Below, one piece after another: positions 34,101 to 41,679 of a DNA stretch of 64,000 bases. Under the pieces are notes generated by a model, which was given only the letters and a program-made list of their open reading frames with translations, did no database searches and had not been told where the DNA came from. Origin of the DNA: an uncultured Clostridia bacterium. GTDB taxonomy: Bacteria; Bacillota; Clostridia; Christensenellales; Borkfalkiaceae. Both the position numbers and the translations under genes were made by a program. The stretch covers positions 62,001-126,000 of the forward strand of contig CAKQQS010000004.1 of NCBI GenBank assembly GCA_934271255.1, given 5' to 3'. Each line of letters begins with the position of its first letter. Position 1 is the first letter of the stretch.

Positions 34101-34557
34101 GCCTGCATGCGAAATCGAAATCAAAGCGCATTTCAGAGATGTTGACGCTGCTCCGTCGATTGAAATCAAAGTCAAAGGCGGAACAGGCGCGGGAGTTGTT
34201 AAAAAAGGCGAAAGCATAACCGTTACCGCAAACGAGCCGGCAGAAGGCAAAGAGTTTGTTGGCTGGCAGGACGAAAGCGGAAAAATCGTAAGCGCCCAAA
34301 AGGAATATACCTTTAAAGTAACGGACGAAAAGACTCTTACCGCCGTGTACAAAAACAAGACTTCGGGCGGCGGCGATATCACCCCGACGCCCGATAAAAA
34401 GGACGGTCTTTCGGGCGGACAAATTGCGGGTATCGTAATCGGAACGGTAGCGGTCGCGGGGCTTGGCGGCTTTGCGATTGTCTGGTTCGTCGTCAAGAAA
34501 AAATCTTTTGCGGATTTAATAGAAGCAATCAAAGGGCTGTTTGCGAAAAAAGAATAA
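31174..34557 (+). CDS. Large multidomain cell-surface protein
   Basis: An 1127-residue exported protein. A signal peptide (about 1-39) is followed by two tandem homologous units (about 45-170 and 228-350, each with ITATSN or IRATSN, FTEGTY and THVL motifs), an MBG-like domain (about 360-435), about five Cys-pair modules (roughly 515-770; CxxCGKYFDE-type), and about four InlB B-like/Flg_new repeats with VTITA, KW and FTMPAG motifs (about 770-1065). A C-terminal membrane helix (about 1088-1108) and basic tail anchor it; there is no LPXTG. An adhesin or host or matrix-binding role is likely. The CAAG tract upstream suggests variable expression. Confidence 0.9.
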   Translation: MTQGKTNRTKILSLITGLITCLALMLGIVFANPTNTARAEETGPRIVVGTITATSNVDEIIGFGKSVVRPTFNIEKDVPAQFSTSGDWQKKTATGGWDDYSGAAFTEGTYRYRTQIRIDSYSGGGTTHVLDKNGITVTVNGVKWADNSIPTVYADYSYDWVFSKEYEVVAPAGTPLDFIKDKKWDIGENYINKPITAFSVADGAAEPATKEITLSVGNTYVLPADREVISVIRATSNIGEKLGYGKPVFNPSFTFTEGEQAKFSNTMGEWYKKAGTAWKRYEDATFTEGTYMYKNQLRIEDEYGRTHVLNKDGVSVYIDGELRADNQKPDAIYNTYSYIYVGTVDYEVVKPITVAITEEHVPVTDLTKTYNETAQEPTFGGTLVRGADYEVSYEIKTGLTGGLDFDGKPVDAGTYVVTVTGKGAYEGSFTKEFVINKAERSAVPVGLIANPISCREGFGNIDGVTTAMEYRKVGDADYTACASSTITGLEAGEYEVRYAEDDNYLASGVVTVTLAVSHNFGELIAEVPATCNAGGMKAHYCCSDCGKYFDESKKETTEAGLTIDVNPDAHTLGTLIEEVPATCKAGGMKAHYKCVDCGQYFDETKNKTTEEALKTPISPYYGHDFGGWVEEKYATCQAPGRKGYKHCSICDKDYDASNTEITDFVIPVDPDGHVLDDLVEEVSATCKNTGVKAHRDCKLCGKHCDPITRKEIADLTIPITNDHTYGELIPEVPATAEKTGTKKHYKCSVCEKLFDENKKEVTAANLIIPKIGTHKVTVNGGTGGGEYEEGASVTITATVPTGKRFAKWTSESGVTFADEMNVTTTFTMPAGDVTVAATFEDETYIITVIKGTAIPEMAIYQTEVTVKANEPETDMYFDKWKVEGLDTTGMDLTKTEITFRMPAGNVTFEATYLSVTKYGIVIVDGTKDKEVAKAGETITITAGTKEGKVFDKWTCETAGVIIEFKSATSAKTTFVMPACEIEIKAHFRDVDAAPSIEIKVKGGTGAGVVKKGESITVTANEPAEGKEFVGWQDESGKIVSAQKEYTFKVTDEKTLTAVYKNKTSGGGDITPTPDKKDGLSGGQIAGIVIGTVAVAGLGGFAIVWFVVKKKSFADLIEAIKGLFAKKE

Positions 34558-34572
34558 AGTAAAAAAATATAA

Positions 34573-34604
34573 AGAGTCGTTCTCGTTGGGAACGGCTCTT
34601 TTTT
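34573..34604 (+). terminator. Intrinsic terminator after surface-protein gene
   Basis: AGAGTCGTTC pairs with GAACGGCTCT, followed by six T. Confidence 0.9.
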
Positions 34605-34738
34605 ACGAATAGTTTATTGAAATAAAAGTTGATTTAAGCGGCGAAAAGAGTCGCGGCGGGGTAAAATAAAGTTGCGGCGGGTCGGCGGTAAAAAGAAAAA
34701 AGTTTTGAAAGTCGGGGGTGGCGGTTGCTCATAAATTG

Positions 34739-34767
34739 TTGACTTATCGATATAATTGTAATATACT
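34739..34767 (+). promoter_or_regulatory. Promoter for feoAB
   Basis: TTGACT (34739-34744), 17-nt spacer, TATACT (34762-34767), about 95 bp before feoA. The AT-rich spacer (GATATAATTGTAATAT) could hold an iron-responsive operator, but no exact Fur box is seen. Confidence 0.7.
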
Positions 34768-34862
34768 GATAAAGGTTGAACCGCGCGGAAGTTTTCGTTT
34801 TAAAAAACTTAGCGCAAGGTCAGGCGGCGGGGGTAATTAAACGCCCGCTATACGGAGAAATT

Positions 34863-35120
34863 ATGACTCTTGATAAAATCAAAGACGGCGAAAAGGCTGT
34901 AATTACCAAGGTAAACGGCGCGGGGATTTTGCGGTGCAGGTTGCTCGATATGGGGCTTATACCCAAAACGCCCGTTATGATAGTGAAACGCGCGCCGATG
35001 GGCGATCCGATAGAAATAAGGCTTCGCGGATACGAACTTACCATACGTAAAGACGAAGCGAAGAACATCGAAGTCGAAAAGTATATCGAAGCGGTTGCCG
35101 AAGGCTCGGCTGAAAAGTAA
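34863..35120 (+). CDS. feoA: Ferrous iron transport protein A
   Basis: An 85-residue SH3-like FeoA protein that supports FeoB function. I chose the ATG at 34863, which has GGAGA upstream and gives the typical start MTLDKIKDGEKAVI. The family core LLDMGLIPKTPV and IRLRGYELTIRKDEAKNI are present. It starts 26 bp ahead of feoB. Confidence 0.93.
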   Translation: MTLDKIKDGEKAVITKVNGAGILRCRLLDMGLIPKTPVMIVKRAPMGDPIEIRLRGYELTIRKDEAKNIEVEKYIEAVAEGSAEK

Positions 35121-35146
35121 TCGCGGGAGAGTCTTGGGAGAGAAGA

Positions 35147-37150
35147 ATGAAGTTTGCATTGATAGGTAACCAGAACTGCGGAAAGACTACGTTGTTTAAC
35201 GCTCTTACGGGGGCGAATCAGCACGTCGGGAACTTTCCGGGAGTTACGGTCGATTCCAAAACGGGTAGTATACGAACGCTTAAAGATTGCGAGTTGGTGG
35301 ATTTGCCGGGAATTTATTCGCTCCGACCGTATACGGAAGAAGAAATCGTTACGAGAGATTTTTTGTTGAAAGAAAAACCCGACGGTATTATAAATATTCT
35401 CGACGCGACGACGATAGAGAGAAACCTTTATCTTACGACTCAACTTATGACGATGAAAATACCTATGGTCATCGCTCTTAACATGATGGACGAGATGAGA
35501 AACAACGGGGGTACCGTCGACATCGCCAAAATGAGCGAAATGCTGGGGTGTCCCGTCGTGCCTATTTCGGCGAGTAAGAACGAGGGCGTAGACGAACTCA
35601 TAAGAGTTGCGTACGAACAGGCTAAAAACAAGGTTATGCCTAAGGTAACGGATATCTGCGACAAGCAGGAAGCGGTGCACAGGTGTATTCACTCGACGTA
35701 CCATTTGATTGAAGACCATGCCGAGAAAATCGGAATCGCTACCAGATTTTGCGTTATGAATCTTATTTACAGCGACACGGATTTTGCCGAACGGTTAGAA
35801 CTTGACGAAAACGAAAAGGAACTCTTGGAGCATAGCATCGTCGAAATGGAAAACGAAACGGGTATGGACAGGGACGCCGCCGTGGCGTCGATGACGTACG
35901 AGTTTATCGAGAAAGTGTCCGCCGCTTGCGTGAAACACAGTTCGGAAAGCAAAGAGAGAAAAAGAAGCGAAAAAATCGATAAGGTGTTGACGAACAGGTG
36001 GGCGGCGATTCCGCTGTTTGTCGTTATCATGGTGGCGATATACGTCCTTACGTTTACTCTTATCGGCGGGTATCTTGGCAAGGGTATAGAGTGGTGCATA
36101 GATAAACTGTGCGCGGTTACTACGAAAGGGTTGAACAAGTACGGTATGAATCCCGCCGTAACCGACTTTTTGGAAAAAGGGTTGTTCGGGGGATTAGGCG
36201 CGGTAATATCTTTGCTGCCCGACGTAGTTATATTGTTTTTCTTTTTGTCCTTGCTCGAAGACAGCGGGTATATGGCGAGAATCGCGTTTATTATGGATAA
36301 ACCGTTGCGTAAGATAGGACTTTCGGGCAGGAGTTTCGTGCCGATTATACTCGGGTTCGGTTGTTCCGTCCCCGCGATAATGAGTACGAGAACGCTTGCG
36401 AGCGAACGGGACAGAAAAGTAACGATAGGGCTTATTCCGTTTATAAGTTGTTCGGCAAAAGCCGTCGTGTATTTTTCAATCGTCAAGTGCGGACTTTTCA
36501 GTTTGGGGTATCAGATACTTATCATTGCGTGTTTGTATCTGTTCGGTATAATTTTAGGAGTATTGACGGCGTTCGTGTCGGGCAACCTTATTTATAAAGG
36601 CAACCCCGTGCCTTTCGTAATGGAACTCCCCAACTATCGGTTGCCGTCTATGAAAGGCGTGCTGTTGTTGATGTGGGAAAAGGCGAAAGACTTTTTAACG
36701 AGAGCGTTCACGGTAATATTTTTAGCGACGCTTATCGTATGGTTTTTACAGGCGTACAACTCAAAACTCGTGTTTATCGCGGAAGGTACGGCGGATCAGA
36801 CGAGTTTGCTTGCTCATATCGGTAACTTTATCGCCCCCGTGTTTAAGCCCATGGGCATAAGCGACGGGCGCGCGGTGTCCGCGCTGATTGCGGGGTTCAC
36901 TGCGAAAGAAGCGGTTATAAGTACTATGGAAATGCTTGCGGGGAGCGGAAATATTGTCGGAATAATCGGCGGTATACCGTCTATACTTGCGTTTTTGACG
37001 TTCGTGTTGTTGTATACGCCCTGCGTTGCGGCGGTCGCGACGATGAAAAAGGAATACAAGTCGGTCTGGAAAACGTTGCTGGTCGTTCTTTACCAGATAC
37101 TCATAGCGTGGGTATTTGCCGTTATCGTGTATAATCTGGCGGTGATATAA
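35147..37150 (+). CDS. feoB: Ferrous iron transporter FeoB
   Basis: A 667-residue Fe(II) transporter. The N-terminal G domain has GNQNCGKTT, DLPGIYSL and NMMDE; a GDI-like helical domain follows (about 170-270), then a membrane core of about eight helices with the two Gate-like halves (ILGFGCSVPAIMSTR, and AGFTAKEAVISTMEML). Slightly shorter than many FeoB proteins but complete. It is followed by a small Cys-rich protein overlapping its stop codon. Confidence 0.96.
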   Translation: MKFALIGNQNCGKTTLFNALTGANQHVGNFPGVTVDSKTGSIRTLKDCELVDLPGIYSLRPYTEEEIVTRDFLLKEKPDGIINILDATTIERNLYLTTQLMTMKIPMVIALNMMDEMRNNGGTVDIAKMSEMLGCPVVPISASKNEGVDELIRVAYEQAKNKVMPKVTDICDKQEAVHRCIHSTYHLIEDHAEKIGIATRFCVMNLIYSDTDFAERLELDENEKELLEHSIVEMENETGMDRDAAVASMTYEFIEKVSAACVKHSSESKERKRSEKIDKVLTNRWAAIPLFVVIMVAIYVLTFTLIGGYLGKGIEWCIDKLCAVTTKGLNKYGMNPAVTDFLEKGLFGGLGAVISLLPDVVILFFFLSLLEDSGYMARIAFIMDKPLRKIGLSGRSFVPIILGFGCSVPAIMSTRTLASERDRKVTIGLIPFISCSAKAVVYFSIVKCGLFSLGYQILIIACLYLFGIILGVLTAFVSGNLIYKGNPVPFVMELPNYRLPSMKGVLLLMWEKAKDFLTRAFTVIFLATLIVWFLQAYNSKLVFIAEGTADQTSLLAHIGNFIAPVFKPMGISDGRAVSALIAGFTAKEAVISTMEMLAGSGNIVGIIGGIPSILAFLTFVLLYTPCVAAVATMKKEYKSVWKTLLVVLYQILIAWVFAVIVYNLAVI

Positions 37151-37305
37151 TGGGCGCGTTAGAGATAATCATTATTTGCGTGCTTGTTTTGTGGGTAATA
37201 AGCGCGATAGCGTATATCGTGTATTGTAAAGTAACGGGAAAACGAACGTGCGGGTTTTGTAACGGCGACTGTTCCGAATGTACCAAAAAAAAGAAAAAGA
37301 AATAA
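37150..37305 (+). CDS. FeoB-associated small Cys-rich membrane protein
   Basis: A 51-residue protein whose ATG overlaps the feoB stop (TAATG), indicating coupled translation. One N-terminal helix (about 3-25) is followed by a basic Cys-rich tail CGFCNGDCSEC and a lysine run. This matches the small FeoB-associated Cys-rich proteins found after feoB in Bacillota, thought to assist FeoB. Probable iron or redox role at the cytoplasmic membrane face. Confidence 0.85.
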   Translation: MGALEIIIICVLVLWVISAIAYIVYCKVTGKRTCGFCNGDCSECTKKKKKK

Positions 37306-37312
37306 ACTTTTA

Positions 37313-37346
37313 CGCGGCGTGGCATTTTGCCACGCCGCGCTTTATA
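37313..37346 (+). terminator. Intrinsic terminator after feo operon
   Basis: CGCGGCGTGGCA pairs with TGCCACGCCGCG around TTT, followed by CTTTATATATT (a weak T tract). Confidence 0.85.
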
Positions 37347-37399
37347 TATTAGTACTACGATACGGTTAAGTCGACGCCGTATGCGATTAAACGTAGTAT

Positions 37400-38143
37400 A
37401 TGAAAGTTTATCAAGGTATAATTTTGGGGTTCGTTCAGGGACTGACGGAGTTTTTGCCCGTGTCCAGTTCGGGACATATAATTTTAACGGAAAAACTTCT
37501 CGGCGTAAACGGTGGATTGTTTTTTTCGTTGCTGTTGCACGCGGGAACGCTTTTCGCCGTAGCGATGACGAAGAGTAAAGTCATCAGAAGAATGAACGGC
37601 AAGTTCGCCGCGCGGTTGATTATCGCCACCGTTCCCGCGGGGGCGGTGGGCGTTTTTTTGGGCGATTTCGTCGATAAAGCGTTCTTTGGCGGTAAGTTTT
37701 TATGGCTCGGCTTTTTAATCACGGCGGCGTATTTATTCGTTGCGGAAACTAAATACAAACCGAAAAAAACGCTTGTTACGACGAAAGACGCGGTGTGGCT
37801 GGGATTTTCGCAAGCCGTTGCGGTCGTCCCCGCGATTTCAAGAAGCGGCGCGGTGTTTTCAACGGGATTGCTGCTCGGCATTGACAAAAAAACGCTTTCC
37901 GATTTTACTTTTTTAATGAGCATACCCGTAATTCTGGGCGGAATAGCGTACGAACTCGTCAAAGGATTTTTCAACGGCGGATGGGGGAATATTGCCGTTA
38001 TGCCGACTTTGTTCGGCGGGATTGCGGCGTTTGTAAGCGGAACGCTGGCTGTATATTTTGTGGAAAAAGTGTATATAAACGGCAAAACGCGGTGGTTCAG
38101 CGTATATTTATGCGCCTTGTCGCTAATATTACTCATGGTATGA
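37400..38143 (+). CDS. uppP: Undecaprenyl-diphosphate phosphatase
   Basis: A 247-residue membrane phosphatase (BacA/UppP) that recycles the cell-wall lipid carrier and can give bacitracin tolerance. The signature motifs EFLPVSSSGH (N-terminal half) and the paired ISRSG (VPAISRSGAVFS) are present, with about eight membrane segments. No strong ribosome binding site precedes the ATG. Its stop overlaps the start of a tiny ORF. Confidence 0.95.
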   Translation: MKVYQGIILGFVQGLTEFLPVSSSGHIILTEKLLGVNGGLFFSLLLHAGTLFAVAMTKSKVIRRMNGKFAARLIIATVPAGAVGVFLGDFVDKAFFGGKFLWLGFLITAAYLFVAETKYKPKKTLVTTKDAVWLGFSQAVAVVPAISRSGAVFSTGLLLGIDKKTLSDFTFLMSIPVILGGIAYELVKGFFNGGWGNIAVMPTLFGGIAAFVSGTLAVYFVEKVYINGKTRWFSVYLCALSLILLMV

Positions 38144-38256
38144 AAAACGACGTCGCAACGAAACTGAAAAGGGCAAGCCCGAAAGAAACAGGCAAAATCA
38201 TCAAACGACACGTCAACGCGGAACTTAAACTTTTCCGCAAAGGTTTTTTTGAATAA
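38140..38256 (+). CDS. Possible small basic protein overlapping uppP
   Basis: A 38-codon ORF that starts in an ATGA overlap with the uppP stop. The product is basic and helical (KLKRASPKETGKIIKRHVNAE). The coupling and amphipathic composition make translation plausible, but no family is recognised. Confidence 0.4.
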   Translation: MKNDVATKLKRASPKETGKIIKRHVNAELKLFRKGFFE

Positions 38257-38320
38257 AAATGGGTTTTATACGGTTTTTTAATAAAAAGCCGCTTATACGG
38301 ACGATTCGGGGGATTAAAAA

Positions 38321-38354
38321 CGCGGGCTTTTGCAATCAGTTGCAAAAGCCCGCG
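38321..38354. terminator. Perfect hairpin downstream of uppP
   Basis: CGCGGGCTTTTGCA and its exact complement around ATCAGT. No T tract on the plus strand; it may protect or end the uppP transcript. Confidence 0.55.
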
Positions 38355-38400
38355 CAGGTTAACAAATAAAAACGGTATTGACCGTAAAATCGGCGAAAAT

Positions 38401-38432
38401 AAAAAAGCCCGATACTTCCGTATCGGACTTTT
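38401..38432 (-). terminator. Terminator of tRNA-Leu
   Basis: On the minus strand, directly after the tRNA CCA end: AAAAAGTCCGATAC, GGAA, GTATCGGGCTTTTTT. It is bidirectional. Confidence 0.85.
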
Positions 38433-38515
38433 TGGTGCGAAGAGTGGGGGTTGAACCCACACGGTCTCCCATGCGCCCCTTAAACGCACGCGTCTGCCAA
38501 TTCCGCCATCCTCGC
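38433..38515 (-). tRNA. tRNA-Leu, anticodon AAG
   Basis: The minus strand folds as a class II tRNA. Acceptor GCGAGGA pairs with TCTTCGC; the D arm is GGCGGAATTGGCAGACGC; the anticodon stem TGCGT/GCGCA holds loop TTAAGGG, so positions 34-36 are AAG. The variable stem is CATGG/CCGTG, and the T arm is GTGGG-TTCAACC-CCCAC. The CCA end is encoded. The anticodon reads CUU-type leucine codons. Confidence 0.9.
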
Positions 38516-38700
38516 TTGATGCTTGATAATTATATAATATTTTAATTTTATTGTCAACGATTTATAAGATATTTTTCCAAAAATCTTTTTAACAGAAAAA
38601 AGCGGCGCTTTGTATACCGCCGACAAAAACCGCGGGGCCGTGTAAAGCGCGCGCCGCAAAAAGACGGCGGCGGGTGAATTAAAGGGCGTTTGACAACGGA
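38516..38700. other. Non-coding stretch upstream of tRNA-Leu
   Basis: AT-rich DNA that must contain the tRNA promoter; no protein gene is seen. Confidence 0.5.
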
Positions 38701-38917
38701 CAAACAGAAAGAACGCGTCAGTCCTGACCTGACGCGTTCGAGATTAGTTGTACATGGGAGTCTCTCCTACTAAAAATATAAAAGGGGAAGGTGTGGTTTA
38801 CTTACATTTACTTTATCAGTCGTGAACAAAACTAATTTTCGGACCGTACCTCCTTTTTGTATTTTTAATCAAAAGTGGTTCATCGGTATAATCTCCTTTT
38901 AAAGTTCTCCCTTTTTC
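38700..38917 (-). ncRNA. Candidate small RNA with promoter and terminator
   Basis: A minus-strand promoter (TTGACT, 17 nt, TATAAT at 38924-38952) drives about 218 nt that end in a hairpin (GAACGCGTCAG/CTGACGCGTTC, 38711-38739) with a T-rich tail. Inside there are three Shine-Dalgarno-like AGGAG sequences; two precede tiny ORFs of three and four codons (MYN and MNHF). No match to 6S, SRP, RNase P or tmRNA is apparent. It may be a regulatory RNA or a cis leader whose coding gene has been lost. Confidence 0.5.
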
Positions 38918-38923
38918 AATTAG

Positions 38924-38952
38924 ATTATACCATTAAAGGGCCCGTCAGTCAA
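38924..38952 (-). promoter_or_regulatory. Promoter of candidate small RNA
   Basis: TTGACT (complement of 38947-38952), 17-nt spacer, TATAAT (complement of 38924-38929). Confidence 0.75.
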
Positions 38953-38996
38953 TACCGAAATGAAAAATATTGTCGGCTTTATTTTTTAAAAACCTA

Positions 38997-39080
38997 TTGA
39001 CGGCAAGAAAAAAGTATGGTAAAATAGTAATGTTGAGAGCAAAATACCCGTCGGCGAATATCGTCGGCGGGAGTTTTATT
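38997..39080 (+). promoter_or_regulatory. Divergent promoter with immediate hairpin
   Basis: TTGACG (38997-39002), 17-nt spacer, TAAAAT (39020-39025), then only about 20 nt before an 11-bp stem (CCCGTCGGCGA/TCGTCGGCGGG, 39047-39071) and AGTTTTATTTTA. A transcript of about 50 nt would result. An ATG at 39030 opens a 37-codon frame without ribosome binding site. Confidence 0.4.
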
Positions 39081-39094
39081 TTACAGAAAGAACA

Positions 39095-39120
39095 CGCCCG
39101 CCCGAAAACTCGGGCGGGCG
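39095..39120. other. GC-rich palindrome downstream of GNAT gene
   Basis: CGCCCGCCCG and CGGGCGGGCG around AAAACT, in the 3' region of the minus-strand gene that ends at 39245. A probable transcript-end hairpin; GGGCGGG recurs at 39174. Confidence 0.5.
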
Positions 39121-39244
39121 GAACGTTTATAATTATCGACGAATAACCCGATAAAAGGTCGTCCGAAAAATACGGGCGGGTTTTTTAGATAAACGCAAAA
39201 AAGAGATTTGGGTAATCAACCGTTCGCCCGTTTTAAAAGAAAAG

Positions 39245-40639
39245 TCAGGGCTTGTTTGCGATAAAATAGTAATACGTATCGTCCGTGCGGTCGAAAGAAA
39301 AAACTTTTTCCAAAAGAGTTTTGCTCGGAAGGTTTTCTTTATAGCATTTTGCGTAAACTTTTTTCGCGCCTTTTTTGTACGCCCACGCGGTTAAAAGTTT
39401 AAGACTTTCGGCGGCGTACCCTTTGCGTTGATATTCGGGGAGTATTCTTACGCCTATTTCCGCGTTTCCGAAATAATCGAAATTGTGCAAACAAACTTCC
39501 CCCGCGAACTTGCCCGTAGCCTTGTCTGTAACTTTTAACGAGAAACACGTTTTTTCTTTTAAGTCTTTACGCTGCATGCGATAGAACGATTCGGGGCAAG
39601 GTTTTTTTATGTCGGCGCGGTAGTCGTAGCCCCAGAATTCGTTGAGTTTTTCGTCGACGTACATACGGCAATAACTTTCCTTGTCTTTGGGCGTAAGATT
39701 GCTTACGACGACGTTTTCGCCGCGCAGGGTAGGCATATCGTATACGTTATAAAACGTTTTGTACACTCTCACGAAGTTTTTGTTCATTATTTCGACGGGG
39801 TGGTATTGAAGTTTGCTTACGCGCAGTCCTTCGTCGCCCGAATCGTCTTCGCGGTTGATATAATACGCTTTCGCGCCGTAGTCTTTCGCTATCTCGTTGA
39901 CGATGACCTGACCTACGCCTTCGTACGATTTTAACGCTTTTTCGACGTGAACGATAAGCGTTTCGCCCACGAGTTCGTTTATCGAAAAAGCAACGCAAAC
40001 GCCGTCTACCGTAATCATGCCGCCGAGCAGATTAAAATGAAAATACTCGTCGATAAGTTTTTTCGCGCATTCGTTTTCTTTATGGGAAAGGGTGGATTTT
40101 TTAACCGTTTGCTTGGCGTATTTGTCCATGCAGACTTTCACGAGTCCGATATTGTCTTTGGTAATACGCTCGTATTTATATTTGGGGTACAAACTTTTAA
40201 ACTTGTTTATGTGGTTGCGCTGTCCCGCAAACCTTTTGCCCGAAAACGAGGCGAAATCGCTTGCAAGGTAAACGTAATCGCTCCACGTTCTGTCGAAATG
40301 CGTTTTCACGAAAGGAAAAATATCGTACAGCACGCGCAGTTCGTCGTCGGGAACGCAACAAAACTCCAAAGGCGTTTTTTTGTGTTTAAACCCCGTCGCG
40401 AATTCTTTTATTATTTCCGTTTTGTTTTCGGAAACGGGCAGGGTAAACGCCGTGTCCCGTTTGGTGTATCTCATCGACTGAACGGCGTCGTTTTTAAAAA
40501 ACGCGTATTTTATGTCGTAGAAATCTTTCCACATGTACGCGCACACGGCGGAATAATCCGCCAGAATATAATTGCAAGCGGAAAAGATTTTTTCCGCTTT
40601 CGCACTGTTTTTCAAATTGACCTTTTCAAACTTTATCAT
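39245..40639 (-). CDS. DUF2156-like and GNAT acyltransferase fusion
   Basis: A 464-residue protein with two acyltransferase-type halves. About 1-300 resembles the DUF2156/phosphatidylglycerol lysyltransferase C-terminal domain (YLASDFASFSGKRFAGQRNHINKF, GGMITVDGVCVAFSINEL, YINREDDSGDEGLRVSKLQYHP). About 305-464 is a GNAT domain of the RimJ/RimL type (EIGVRILPEYQRKGYAAESLKLL is the acetyl-CoA loop). No membrane helices, so it is a cytosolic form. The acyl acceptor is unknown; aminoacyl-tRNA or a peptidoglycan/lipid precursor is possible for the first half. Confidence 0.87.
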   Translation of the reverse strand: MIKFEKVNLKNSAKAEKIFSACNYILADYSAVCAYMWKDFYDIKYAFFKNDAVQSMRYTKRDTAFTLPVSENKTEIIKEFATGFKHKKTPLEFCCVPDDELRVLYDIFPFVKTHFDRTWSDYVYLASDFASFSGKRFAGQRNHINKFKSLYPKYKYERITKDNIGLVKVCMDKYAKQTVKKSTLSHKENECAKKLIDEYFHFNLLGGMITVDGVCVAFSINELVGETLIVHVEKALKSYEGVGQVIVNEIAKDYGAKAYYINREDDSGDEGLRVSKLQYHPVEIMNKNFVRVYKTFYNVYDMPTLRGENVVVSNLTPKDKESYCRMYVDEKLNEFWGYDYRADIKKPCPESFYRMQRKDLKEKTCFSLKVTDKATGKFAGEVCLHNFDYFGNAEIGVRILPEYQRKGYAAESLKLLTAWAYKKGAKKVYAKCYKENLPSKTLLEKVFSFDRTDDTYYYFIANKP

Positions 40640-40690
40640 AAGATTATAAGTGGCGACTATCGCCCGTAAAACGGCGTTTTCGTCGTGAAA

Positions 40691-41563
40691 TCACGGACGG
40701 AACACCTTTAATTTGCCCGAAACGAGTTTAATGTCCATCGGTACGCCCGAATATATTTCCCCGTCTACCTGAACGGGGCCCGATTCGTCTTTGAGTTTTA
40801 TAAGAACTTCTTTCGCGCGTTCGAGAGTCGTTTGTTTAAGTTTAAGTATTTTGCCTTTCAATAATTTGACGAGAGCGAACGGGAGCGCGGGTTTACGCAT
40901 AGAGTCGACCACGACGATATCGATAAGTCCGTCGTCCATAACGGAATCGGGCGCGACGTTGAGTCCCCCGCCGATGTATTTTCCGTTAGCGGCGAGTACG
41001 ATAAGGGAAGAGCGTTCCGTCGTTTCGCCGTTTACCGTTTTTGCGATGCAGTACGGCTTGAAGTGAATAAGGGAAGAAAGCAAACTTTTAAGATAAGTGC
41101 TTTTCGTTCTTTTTTTATGTTTCGCGTATCTTACGAGAACGTCTACGTCGATTCCCGTGCCGATGGCGTTGATTCCGCGAATGTCGCCCATCTGGAAATA
41201 ATCCGTATGCTTGGCGTTGCCCGTCAAAATTACGTCAAGGCTTTTTGCGATGTCCGTCGGGAGATTTGCCGCCGCGGCGAAATCGTTACCCGTACCGCAG
41301 GGAATAATTCCCAGATTTATTTTTTCAAAATTGTCGAACCCGTTCAATACCTGATGCAACGTTCCGTCCCCGCCGAGAACTATAACCGTGTCGGTGTCTT
41401 CCTGCGCGCAAACTTCTTTCGCCAAAGGCAGAGCGTCGTGCGTTTCTTCCGTATCGAAAACGACGTATCCGATGTTTTTTGAGCGGAGTATTTCTTCTAC
41501 CGTGTTAAGAGCGTCGGCGGCTTTGCCCGAGCCGGCGTGTTTGTTGACTATGATTTTTATCAT
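40691..41563 (-). CDS. Diacylglycerol/lipid kinase family protein
   Basis: A 290-residue DagK/YegS/BmrU-type lipid kinase. I chose the ATG at 41563 because AAAGGA lies upstream and the protein then starts MIKIIVNKHAGSGKA. The nucleotide-binding GGDGTLHQVLNGF and GTGNDFA motifs are present. A probable role is phosphorylation of diacylglycerol released during membrane or lipoteichoic acid turnover. Confidence 0.93.
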   Translation of the reverse strand: MIKIIVNKHAGSGKAADALNTVEEILRSKNIGYVVFDTEETHDALPLAKEVCAQEDTDTVIVLGGDGTLHQVLNGFDNFEKINLGIIPCGTGNDFAAAANLPTDIAKSLDVILTGNAKHTDYFQMGDIRGINAIGTGIDVDVLVRYAKHKKRTKSTYLKSLLSSLIHFKPYCIAKTVNGETTERSSLIVLAANGKYIGGGLNVAPDSVMDDGLIDIVVVDSMRKPALPFALVKLLKGKILKLKQTTLERAKEVLIKLKDESGPVQVDGEIYSGVPMDIKLVSGKLKVFRP

Positions 41564-41679
41564 TGCGTATTCCTTTAAGTTTGCTTTTTTAATCGGAAAA
41601 AGCCCGACAAAAACAAAATAACGCAAATATTATATAATAAAACTTTTAAAAAAACAAGAAATATGATACAATTATTGAT

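Noticed and set aside
32620..34422. 600-residue minus-strand frame
   Set aside because: Antisense shadow of the surface-protein gene, with biased Phe/Arg composition.
38700..38917. Known housekeeping RNA (SRP, 6S, RNase P, tmRNA)
   Set aside because: Apart from a chance CAGGTCAGG string there is none of the conserved sequence or structure of these RNAs.
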